Shown piece after piece: positions 1-5,162 of a DNA stretch of 10,007 nt (within the stretch, counting starts at the first letter, position 1; each line of letters begins with the position of its first letter). A program made the translations under genes and the position numbers. Under the pieces are notes generated by a model. The model was not told the DNA's origin, ran no database searches, and saw only the letters and a program-made list of their open reading frames with translations. Origin of the DNA: Mucilaginibacter sp. (lineage in GTDB: Bacteria > Bacteroidota > Bacteroidia > Sphingobacteriales > Sphingobacteriaceae); assembly GCA_025934475.1 (NCBI GenBank), contig JAICXZ010000052.1, forward strand, positions 1 through 10,007, written 5' to 3'.

Positions 1-470
1 AAAAAGAAATGATTGCTGAATGGCAACGCGCAAAAACCTACACTAAAGCATATCTCGACGCCATGCCCGAAGATGGTTATACCTACAAACCAACGCCCGA
101 AATCAGATCATTTGCCCAGCAGATGCTTCACCTGGCAGATGGCAATTACTTGTTTGCATCGTCGGCAAGCGGAAAAGCAAATCCACTGGGTGTGACACTG
201 CCTAAGCACGACATGGACGAAAAAACCATCGCTCAAACCAAAGAAGCTACCACCAGGGCTGTGATGGACAGTTACGATTTCGTGATTAATACACTACAGG
301 ATATGACATCTGAGCAATTGCAGGAAACCACGGCGTTCGGTAACAGGGGCACGTTCACCAGGAGCGGGTTGTTTGGCAAGGGATTCGAACATCAGACTCA
401 TCACCGGGGGCAAACCACTATTTATTTGCGCCTTAAAGGTGTAACACCACCAAATGAACGGCTATTTTAG
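1..470 (+). CDS. DinB-family metal-binding protein (5' end outside window)
   Basis: This is a DinB/YfiT-like four-helix-bundle protein; members bind a divalent metal through three histidines, and many are thiol-dependent transferases or have no known role. From the Met at base 9 there are 153 residues. The likely metal triad is H41 (in QQMLHLADGN), H128 and H132 (in HQTHHRGQ), which is the usual DinB pattern of one His in helix 2 and an HxxxH near the C-terminus. The frame stays open to the left edge (codons for Lys and Glu precede the Met), and the Met sits inside what looks like helix 1. The true start, possibly with a signal peptide, is therefore probably upstream of the window. The stop is 8 bases from the tadA stop on the other strand, and I see no clear terminator between them. 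The family call is secure; the substrate is unknown. Confidence 0.85.
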   Translation, partial: KEMIAEWQRAKTYTKAYLDAMPEDGYTYKPTPEIRSFAQQMLHLADGNYLFASSASGKANPLGVTLPKHDMDEKTIAQTKEATTRAVMDSYDFVINTLQDMTSEQLQETTAFGNRGTFTRSGLFGKGFEHQTHHRGQTTIYLRLKGVTPPNERLF

Positions 471-478
471 CAGTTGCG

Positions 479-949
479 TTATTTTCTTTTGCTTTTAAAA
501 AACGACCGGATCAGATCGGCGCATTCGTTTTCGCGGATGCCGCCGGTAATGATGGTTTTAGGATGGGTGATCTTTTGATTCAGACGACCAAATCCCATGC
601 GGGTATCATACGCACCAAAAACGATCTTCTGCAACTGGAACCAATAGGCAGCGCCGGCGCACATTACGCAAGGTTCCAAAGTAACGTACAGGGTGCACTC
701 CTTCAAGTATTTCCCGCCCAGGTAATTCGCCGCCGCTGTAAGCGCCTGCATTTCGGCGTGGGCCGAGACATCGTTCAGCCGCTCGGTCAGGTTATGCCCG
801 CGCCCGATGATCGTGCCCTTGCAAACTACAATGGCGCCAATAGGAATCTCGTCTTCTGCCAGCGCTTGTTTGGCTTCTTTGAGTGCCTCGTTCATAAAAA
901 AATCGTCGGGCGATATGGTTTGCTCTTCGTCGAAAGTATAGTAGCGCAT
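479..949 (-). CDS. tadA: tRNA-specific adenosine-34 deaminase TadA
   Basis: Cytidine/deoxycytidylate-deaminase-fold enzyme of 156 residues. TadA converts A34 to inosine in the wobble position of tRNA-Arg(ACG) in the cytoplasm. The zinc and catalytic motifs are intact: H64-A-E66 with E66 as proton shuttle, and P93-C94-V-M-C97. The C-terminus (HPKT..GG....EC..L...FF.SKRK) is typical of bacterial TadA and argues against guanine deaminase, the nearest alternative. The annotated ATG shares one base with the stop of the upstream csaA (TGATG), which supports this start and translational coupling. A second Met at residue 19 (MNEALKEA) sits at the start of the conserved domain and is a possible alternative start. 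The gene converges on the DinB gene. Such enzymes are usually essential, and nothing here looks broken. Confidence 0.93.
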   Translation of the reverse strand: MRYYTFDEEQTISPDDFFMNEALKEAKQALAEDEIPIGAIVVCKGTIIGRGHNLTERLNDVSAHAEMQALTAAANYLGGKYLKECTLYVTLEPCVMCAGAAYWFQLQKIVFGAYDTRMGFGRLNQKITHPKTIITGGIRENECADLIRSFFKSKRK

Positions 950-1284
950 CAGATTAGTTTACTGCCATTGGGCACTTTTTGTTCTACAGAAGTTAAAACA
1001 ATATCTCCGTTCTCATCCGCAAAGCCTGTTACCAGGAACTCGGACAAAAAAGTAGCGATCTGCTTTTTTGGGAAATTGATAACACCCACGATTTGCCTGC
1101 CTATCAGTTGCTCTATCGTATAGTGTTTGGTGATCTGTGCACTCGATTGTTTAATGCCAAACGGGCCAAAATCGACCTTGACTTTATAAGCAGGTTTTCG
1201 GGCTTCAGGAAAATCGGCCACATCGAGTATCGTTCCTACGCGCAGCTCTACCTTTTCAAAATCGTGCCAGGTTATGGTTTCCAT
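949..1284 (-). CDS. csaA: CsaA-like tRNA-binding domain protein
   Basis: Small protein of 111 residues consisting of one EMAP-II/Trbp111-type tRNA-binding OB fold. Homologues include CsaA, described as a secretion-related chaperone and tRNA-binding dimer. The family signature is clear: [13 protein letters not shown] near the N-terminus, then [21 protein letters not shown], a glycine-containing middle strand ([18 protein letters not shown]), and a C-terminal VPNGSKLI. The reading frame can be extended nine residues upstream, to base 1311, but the extension is non-conserved. The Met at base 1284 (METITWHDF) matches the usual length of about 110 residues, so I chose it. The stop overlaps the tadA start by one base, giving a two-gene tRNA-related operon. 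Binding of tRNA is known for the family; a chaperone role here is only inferred. Confidence 0.9.
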   Translation of the reverse strand: METITWHDFEKVELRVGTILDVADFPEARKPAYKVKVDFGPFGIKQSSAQITKHYTIEQLIGRQIVGVINFPKKQIATFLSEFLVTGFADENGDIVLTSVEQKVPNGSKLI

Positions 1285-1288
1285 GAAG

Positions 1289-1296
1289 CAAAGGTA
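1289..1296 (-). promoter_or_regulatory. Possible Bacteroidota -7 element for csaA-tadA
   Basis: Read on the minus strand, TACCTTTG matches the Bacteroidota -7 consensus TAnnTTTG exactly and ends four bases before the chosen csaA ATG. If it is used, the transcript would be leaderless or nearly so. A matching -33 TTTG at about 20 bases further upstream is not convincing (TTC at best), which keeps confidence low. Confidence 0.35.
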
Positions 1297-1297
1297 A

Positions 1298-1432
1298 ATG
1301 CGAAGTGCCAAATGCGGAAGTGGAAAAATGCAAATTGAATGAAGCGGGAAGTGTCATTTACGAAATGAAAAATTTAAAAAAATTTGCAATCGGCATTTCG
1401 CATTCCGACTTAAAAATCATTCCGGCTTAAAC
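1298..1432. repeat. Short inverted and direct repeats in the csaA/response-regulator gap
   Basis: Bases 1298-1309 (ATGCGAAGTGCC) and 1392-1403 (GGCATTTCGCAT) are inverted copies differing at one position, and the mismatch would be a G-U pair in RNA. CATTTACGAAATG at 1355-1367 is a small hairpin inside them. A 14-base word, CATTCCG(A/G)CTTAAA, is repeated directly at 1401-1414 and 1419-1432, the second copy running into the stop of the response-regulator gene. The words ATGCGAAGTGC, ATGCGGAAGTG and ATGCGAAATGC are variants of one theme, so this may be decayed repeat DNA. Confidence 0.4.
1376..1408 (-). terminator. Probable intrinsic terminator after the response regulator
   Basis: In the minus-strand transcript, bases 1408-1390 can fold as TCGG-A-AT / GCGAA loop / AT-G-CCGA, a seven-position stem with one internal mismatch. 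It is followed within about seven bases by a run of seven U (bases 1382-1376). It lies 19 bases past the response-regulator stop. The imperfect stem and the spacer before the U-run keep confidence moderate. Confidence 0.4.
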
Positions 1433-2077
1433 ACTAATAATTCCGTTCTTAATCGCAAATATTACCAGTCCTACAAGGTTTTTAGAACCGGTTTTTTCGA
1501 ATAGCCGTGCACGGTAGCCTTCTACTGTACGTACACTTAGGAATATCTTATCCGCTATTTCCTGGTTGGAGTATTCCTGGCAAACGAGTTTGAGTACTTC
1601 GACTTCCCGGTCATTCAATTCAATGCTTTGTTGTGGCGCATTATCATGGCCAGGGCCCACCAATTGCTTAATCAGGGTAACAGAAAGATGCTCGTTGAAG
1701 TAAAAGCCCTTGTTATGCACCGTAGTGATGGCTTCGATGATCTCTTCGGGCTCCGCATTTTTCAGCAGGTAGCCTGACGCGCCCGCTTTCATCATATCAA
1801 CAATGTATTTGTCTTCGTTGTGCATCGAGAGCGCCAGCACTTTAATATCTTTAAAATTCTGATGGATGTGAGCGGTTGTTTGCATGCCGTCCATTTCGGG
1901 CATCTTGATGTCCATCAGTATTACATCGGGGGTGCGCGCAGCCAGCTGGCCGATCAATTCTTTGCCATTTGAGGCTTCAATGATCAGGTTAAGATCAGCG
2001 CAATCTTCCAGCGTAGCTTTTAGTCCGTTTCTAAAAATTTTGTGGTCGTCGGCAATGGCTAGATTTATCGGCTTCAT
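1427..2077 (-). CDS. NarL/FixJ-type response regulator
   Basis: Two-domain DNA-binding response regulator of 216 residues, the usual length. The receiver domain (about 4-120) has the acidic pair D10-D11, phosphoacceptor D56 (VILMDIKMPEMDG), the switch Ser84 (LALSMH) and Lys106 (YLLKNAEP). A linker of about 30 residues precedes a LuxR-type helix-turn-helix (about 153-213), with ELNDREVEVLKLVCQEYSNQEIADKIFLS and a recognition helix around SVRTVEGYRARL. The kinase gene ends 38 bases upstream on the same strand, so the pair almost certainly works together and is co-transcribed. In the family, phosphorylation promotes dimerisation and DNA binding; targets are unknown here, but autoregulation is plausible given the palindromes upstream of the operon. 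All key residues are present. Confidence 0.93.
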   Translation of the reverse strand: MKPINLAIADDHKIFRNGLKATLEDCADLNLIIEASNGKELIGQLAARTPDVILMDIKMPEMDGMQTTAHIHQNFKDIKVLALSMHNEDKYIVDMMKAGASGYLLKNAEPEEIIEAITTVHNKGFYFNEHLSVTLIKQLVGPGHDNAPQQSIELNDREVEVLKLVCQEYSNQEIADKIFLSVRTVEGYRARLFEKTGSKNLVGLVIFAIKNGIISV

Positions 2078-2115
2078 ACATAGGTAATTTATGGATAAAG
2101 ATATTAATTAAAAGT

Positions 2116-2898
2116 TTATCCGCGCGGTAAAGGAACATTTATTGTAGTGATGGTACCGCTTAACGGTTTAGAGTATATGTCGATCTTTCCGTTGATCAAT
2201 TGTACGCGGCTTCGCAGGTTCTTAATGCCGAAACCATGTTTCACGCTATCTATATTAAATCCGATACCATTGTCTCTGAAACTCATGATCAGCGTTTGCC
2301 CGTTCCTTGCTAATTCGACGTGAATGGCGCTTGCCTCAGAGTGCTTCACCGCATTACCAAACAGTTCCTGGGCTATGCGGTAAAGGGTTAGCTCGATGGC
2401 AGAAGCAAAGCGTTCATTGGTCAGCTTCCTGGTAAAAGTAACCTGTATCGGCGTGTTGGTATCCATTTTGGTACAAAGAGCCTCGAGCGCGTCAACCAGG
2501 CCAAAATCAGTTAACACTGGCGGCAGTACATTGTGGATAATGTTTCGGATTTCCTGTATACACTCGTCGGTGAGTTGCCGCGTTTCGGCCAGCATTGCGT
2601 TCTGTCCCTCGCTCAGGCGATCGATCTTATGCAGTTTTAGTTTGATGGCCGAGAGTACCTGACCTACACTATCGTGCAGATCCTCGGCCAGGCGTTTTCG
2701 TTCGCTCTCCTGCGCGCTGATGACCGCCTTCAGCAATTCCTGCTGACGTTCATCTTCAAGCCGACGCAATGCCACCTGGTTCTTGATCATTTTACGCTGG
2801 TAAACGATCACGAAAAAAAACAGACCGGCAATGAGCACCACTACCACCGATGTACCGATGATAAGGACTGGAACTATGTTATTTTCTGGGGCCGGCAC
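2116..2898 (-). CDS. NarL-type (HisKA_3) sensor histidine kinase with one membrane segment
   Basis: Membrane-anchored histidine kinase of 260 residues. One transmembrane helix (about 8-33) follows a seven-residue N-terminus; there is no periplasmic or PAS/GAF sensor domain. A short coiled coil (about 34-65) leads to the HisKA_3 dimerisation helix with H75 in ERKRLAEDLHDSVGQVLS. The ATPase part shows the N-box (ELFGNAVKHS, N182), the G1 box DNGIGF (209-214) and a G2-like GFGIKNLRSR (222-231). The start is GTG at 2898, 25 bases inside the end of the membrane-protein gene. An in-frame stop lies about 27 bases further upstream, and the next Met (residue 37) would remove the membrane helix, so GTG is preferred. 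The kinase presumably phosphorylates the adjacent regulator; with no sensor of its own, input may come from the seven-helix protein next door. Confidence 0.9.
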   Translation of the reverse strand: MPAPENNIVPVLIIGTSVVVVLIAGLFFFVIVYQRKMIKNQVALRRLEDERQQELLKAVISAQESERKRLAEDLHDSVGQVLSAIKLKLHKIDRLSEGQNAMLAETRQLTDECIQEIRNIIHNVLPPVLTDFGLVDALEALCTKMDTNTPIQVTFTRKLTNERFASAIELTLYRIAQELFGNAVKHSEASAIHVELARNGQTLIMSFRDNGIGFNIDSVKHGFGIKNLRSRVQLINGKIDIYSKPLSGTITTINVPLPRG

Positions 2899-3506
2899 AG
2901 TAAGGCGATTGAGAACAACAAATTAGCGATTATATTAGTAATATTTTGTATGAAAAAATATTGCGCCCGTTCGGGAACTGGAATGCGATCAATGAGCATC
3001 ACAACAAAAATATTGATTGAAAAATAGAAAAGCACTGCAGCATTGAACCAAAAAAGTCCTTGTTTTTCGATATGTACAAACTCCTGCCTGTTAAGTAATT
3101 GGTAAAAATAAACGAGGGAAAGCAAAATAAATGCGATACTGGAGGCTGTATTAGCTTCGGTAGGATACTCTTGTATGTGTCTGAGAAAAAACAAGGTAAT
3201 GGCCAGTGCCAAGCCACAGAGGATAAGCGTAAGCTTTTTTGCAAAAGCGACTGAGAAAGCCTTGTAATATATAGCGCAGAAGAAAATTATGTTAATAATT
3301 ACGAATACATGAATAAAGGGCATGTTATTTTTTATTCCCCAATTGATCAATTGGTTTAATAAAATATCGACCAAAGCGGATACCACAAAGAAGACTCCGA
3401 TTATTTTCATCAGTCTGTCAAGCCTTCGGAAATTATATATAAAGGCAGCCACGGGCAGAAGGCCCGAGTAAGTTGAGATAATTTCTAAAATATAACCGAA
3501 GGACAT
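2874..3506 (-). CDS. Seven-helix membrane protein of unknown function in a kinase operon
   Basis: I do not recognise a named family. The 210-residue product is strongly hydrophobic, with seven likely transmembrane segments at about 5-24, 34-52, 62-82, 92-108, 121-138, 151-170 and 184-205. Positive patches (NFRRLDRLMK after segment 1, KK at 90-91) suggest how it is oriented. There is no enzyme motif. The frame can be extended 20 residues upstream to 3566, but that would overlap the preceding gene; the Met at 3506 lies 12 bases after that gene's stop and begins just before the first helix. The 3' end overlaps the kinase start by 25 bases, implying coupled translation. Similar proteins beside sensorless kinases are, as I recall, common in Bacteroidota; a sensor or kinase-partner role is inference. 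The gene is AT-richer than its neighbours, as expected from Phe/Ile/Leu codons. Confidence 0.8.
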   Translation of the reverse strand: MSFGYILEIISTYSGLLPVAAFIYNFRRLDRLMKIIGVFFVVSALVDILLNQLINWGIKNNMPFIHVFVIINIIFFCAIYYKAFSVAFAKKLTLILCGLALAITLFFLRHIQEYPTEANTASSIAFILLSLVYFYQLLNRQEFVHIEKQGLFWFNAAVLFYFSINIFVVMLIDRIPVPERAQYFFIQNITNIIANLLFSIALLCRPQKIT

Positions 3507-3517
3507 AACGAATGTAC

Positions 3518-4006
3518 TTAACTGCCGGTAAGTGCGTTTTGCGGACAACCGATTGATCCAGGGCATGGATAAGCTTGTTCGGCCAGGATGTTTGATGAAG
3601 TGTTTGCTGCCGCAGCTCTTGCAGCAAAAATTTGCGGTTCGGAATTGTTTGCAGTTACACCGGCTTGGTTGTTAGTAGGCAACAAATCCATTCCCGTTGA
3701 AGTAACCGCCGAAAGTATAAAGTGATCTTCGCCAACGCCACCTGCCAATGTTTTCTTCAAAAAATTGGCTATTGCAAAAATGAACCGTTGCCAACCATTA
3801 AGCTTCTGGCTATTTCCATAGTAAATGCGTATGCCCAGGCTGCCTGGCTGTTGCAGCAGCCGCTGAAGAATTTCCTGGCCAAAAAATTGTGAAATTGAAC
3901 CATGCGGATTGCGTTGACGATGGTTTCTTGTCCATTCAGCCGCTATGTGTAGTTCAATTTCTGCTCCTTCCTTTCCTGTGATGGGAGCTCTTTCTATTGT
4001 TTCCAT
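3518..4006 (-). CDS. Small soluble protein of unknown function with Cys-Pro C-terminus
   Basis: A protein of 162 residues with no signal peptide or membrane segment. I do not recognise a functional family, though similar hypothetical proteins occur in Bacteroidota. The N-terminal half looks like a folded domain (METIERAPITGKEGAEIELHIAAEW, then helical 38-52, then the strand LGIRIYYGNSQ at 57-67). Residues 110-140 are rich in Ala, Asn and Thr and may be a flexible linker. The end carries PCPGSIGCPQN with C148 and C154, which could bind metal or form a disulphide. It is the first gene of the operon leading into the seven-helix protein (11-base gap), kinase and regulator, so a regulatory or adaptor role is possible. 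The start is well placed: MET at 4006, with AT-rich leader upstream and no close alternative. Being real is well supported; function is not. Confidence 0.75.
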   Translation of the reverse strand: METIERAPITGKEGAEIELHIAAEWTRNHRQRNPHGSISQFFGQEILQRLLQQPGSLGIRIYYGNSQKLNGWQRFIFAIANFLKKTLAGGVGEDHFILSAVTSTGMDLLPTNNQAGVTANNSEPQIFAARAAAANTSSNILAEQAYPCPGSIGCPQNALTGS

Positions 4007-4042
4007 GATTTGAAATGAGTGATTTTGAGGGTTTTATTTTAC

Positions 4043-4076
4043 TAAAATTAGGATTATTTAGTTACTTATTAACAAG
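4043..4076 (-). promoter_or_regulatory. Candidate promoter of the signalling operon
   Basis: On the minus strand TAATTTTA (4050-4043) matches TAnnTTTG at all but the last position, and CTTG (4076-4073) lies 22 bases upstream as a possible -33 element. The predicted transcript start would be about 30 bases before the ATG at 4006. The surrounding DNA is AT-rich, so a chance match is possible. Confidence 0.3.
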
Positions 4077-4152
4077 GGGTTATGAAAAGCACCCAAACTA
4101 TTTCTCAAATCAAAACTTTGCAAACCATTGACTTACAGCGCAGTTTTTCAAT

Positions 4153-4196
4153 GCGTTACGGGTAACGCTCATCCTATATTGCGTAGTTTTACGCAG
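4153..4196. promoter_or_regulatory. Two adjacent palindromes between glpF and the signalling operon
   Basis: GCGTTAC-GG-GTAACGC (4153-4168) is a perfect inverted repeat with seven-base arms. TGCGTA-GTTT-TACGCA (4180-4195) is another, with six-base arms. They sit about 150-190 bases upstream of the first gene of the signalling operon and 65-110 bases downstream of the glpF stop. They could be operators for the NarL-type regulator, or hairpins in the glpF 3' end. Neither is followed by a clear U-run. The first shares an 11-base word with the repeat at 5079-5124. Confidence 0.35.
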
Positions 4197-4214
4197 TAGA
4201 TTCAGTATTGCTAC

Positions 4215-4242
4215 GGGGGCTGAAAAACCGTGCAACCCCCCC
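4215..4242 (-). other. G:C hairpin downstream of glpF
   Basis: GGGGG (4215-4219) can pair with the C run at 4236-4242 around a loop of at least 16 bases, starting about 18 bases past the glpF stop on the minus strand. It could help end or protect the glp transcript, but no U-run follows, so I do not call it an intrinsic terminator. Confidence 0.25.
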
Positions 4243-4259
4243 ATCGGAAGTTATATTTT

Positions 4260-4988
4260 CTATCTCAATTGCATGTATAGCAATGCCGCTATGACACCTC
4301 CCAGTATGGGGCCAAGAATCGGTATCCATGAATAGGCCCAGTCGCTGGTGCCTTTACTTTTGATGGGTAATATCGCGTGCATAATACGCGGACCAAGATC
4401 GCGCGCGGGGTTAATTGCATAGCCGGTAGTGCCGCCAAGTGAAAGACCGATGGCCCAAACCAAAAATGCCACGGGCAAAGCGCCGACGGAGCCCAAGCCA
4501 ATCTCTGTCTTGGTTGGAACGATTTCCGCTTTGGTTACATAGAAAACTACAAACACCAACACAAACGCCCCGACGATCTCGCTGATAATGTTGGACGCAT
4601 AATTTCTCACAGCAGGGCCAGTACAAAAAACGGCAAGAACTGAACCGGGCTCATTGGTGCGCTGAAAGTGGTTGTAATACATGGCCCAAACTAAAAATGC
4701 CCCCAGAGCTGCCCCAAGCATTTGAGCGAGAATATAGGAGGGGACATCTGCCCACGCAAACTTACCTGCAACGGCCAATGCTATGGTAACGGCCGGATTA
4801 AGATGTGCACCGCTGTAGGGACCGGCAACCGTTATCCCCACAAAAACACCAAGCGCCCAGCCGGTGGTTATAACGATCCAGCCGCTATTATTGCCTTTGG
4901 TATCATTTAAAACGACGTTTGCCACCACGCCATCGCCAAGCAGGATGAGCAGCATAGTGCCGAGTAGTTCAGCTATAAAAGGAGTCAT
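4260..4988 (-). CDS. glpF: Glycerol facilitator (aquaglyceroporin) GlpF
   Basis: Inner-membrane channel of the MIP family, 242 residues, passing glycerol by facilitated diffusion. Both pore motifs are present: NPA at 64-66 (SGAHLNPAVT) and NPA at 193-195 (YAINPARDLGPR). R196 is the selectivity-filter arginine, and the Asp after it (NPARD) is characteristic of glycerol facilitators rather than water-specific aquaporins. The six membrane helices and two half-helices of the fold can be placed (roughly 3-25, 37-56, 85-106, 133-152, 168-187, 220-240). The start follows from the conserved MTPFIAELLGT. It is the last gene of the glpD-glpK-glpF unit but is separated from glpK by 174 bases containing a repeat element, so its level may be uncoupled from the other two. 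An upstream AT-rich stretch might hold its own promoter, but none is convincing. Confidence 0.93.
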   Translation of the reverse strand: MTPFIAELLGTMLLILLGDGVVANVVLNDTKGNNSGWIVITTGWALGVFVGITVAGPYSGAHLNPAVTIALAVAGKFAWADVPSYILAQMLGAALGAFLVWAMYYNHFQRTNEPGSVLAVFCTGPAVRNYASNIISEIVGAFVLVFVVFYVTKAEIVPTKTEIGLGSVGALPVAFLVWAIGLSLGGTTGYAINPARDLGPRIMHAILPIKSKGTSDWAYSWIPILGPILGGVIAALLYMQLR

Positions 4989-5037
4989 TGTTTATTTGGG
5001 TTTAGTAATTGGTGTTATTTTAATATCGTAAAAACCT

Positions 5038-5150
5038 ATGTCGATGAGCCGGCGCCAGGCTGAGGGCTGCGCGAAGAAAAATCTTTTCGAACATGCGTTA
5101 CGGTATGCCCATTCGAAAAGATTTCTCCTCGTTCCTCGTCGAAATGACAT
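5038..5150. repeat. REP/MITE-like palindromic element in the glpK-glpF gap
   Basis: The core is a perfect 13-base inverted repeat: AAATCTTTTCGAA (5079-5091) and TTCGAAAAGATTT (5112-5124), around a 20-base loop. Pairing continues outward with two mismatches to about 5071/5132. The right flank, read on the minus strand, begins ATGTCATTTCGACGAGG, and the left end begins ATGTCGATGAG, suggesting that the element is about 113 bases with one degenerate end. I recall sequences of this style (GTCATTTCGACGA..GGAGAAATCT) as dispersed intergenic repeats in Bacteroidota; copy number here cannot be seen. In the glp transcript it would form a strong hairpin. Confidence 0.65.
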
Positions 5151-5162
5151 AAGCTAGTTAAA

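Noticed and set aside
563..1123. A 186-codon open frame on the plus strand opposite tadA and the end of csaA
   Set aside because: It is antisense to two well-conserved genes, its translation is Arg/Cys/Phe-rich without any domain pattern, and it explains nothing that tadA and csaA do not.
1285..1311. A longer start for CsaA at base 1311
   Set aside because: The nine extra residues are outside the tRNA-binding domain, and the extension would cover the TACCTTTG motif; family length supports the Met at 1284.
3507..3566. A longer start for the seven-helix protein at base 3566
   Set aside because: It would overlap the coding end of the upstream gene by 49 bases and adds a polar, non-membrane stretch; the Met at 3506 lies just past the upstream stop and just before the first helix.
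4215..4242. The G:C hairpin after glpF as a classical intrinsic terminator
   Set aside because: The loop is at least 16 bases long and no U-run follows on the minus strand; I list it only as a hairpin.
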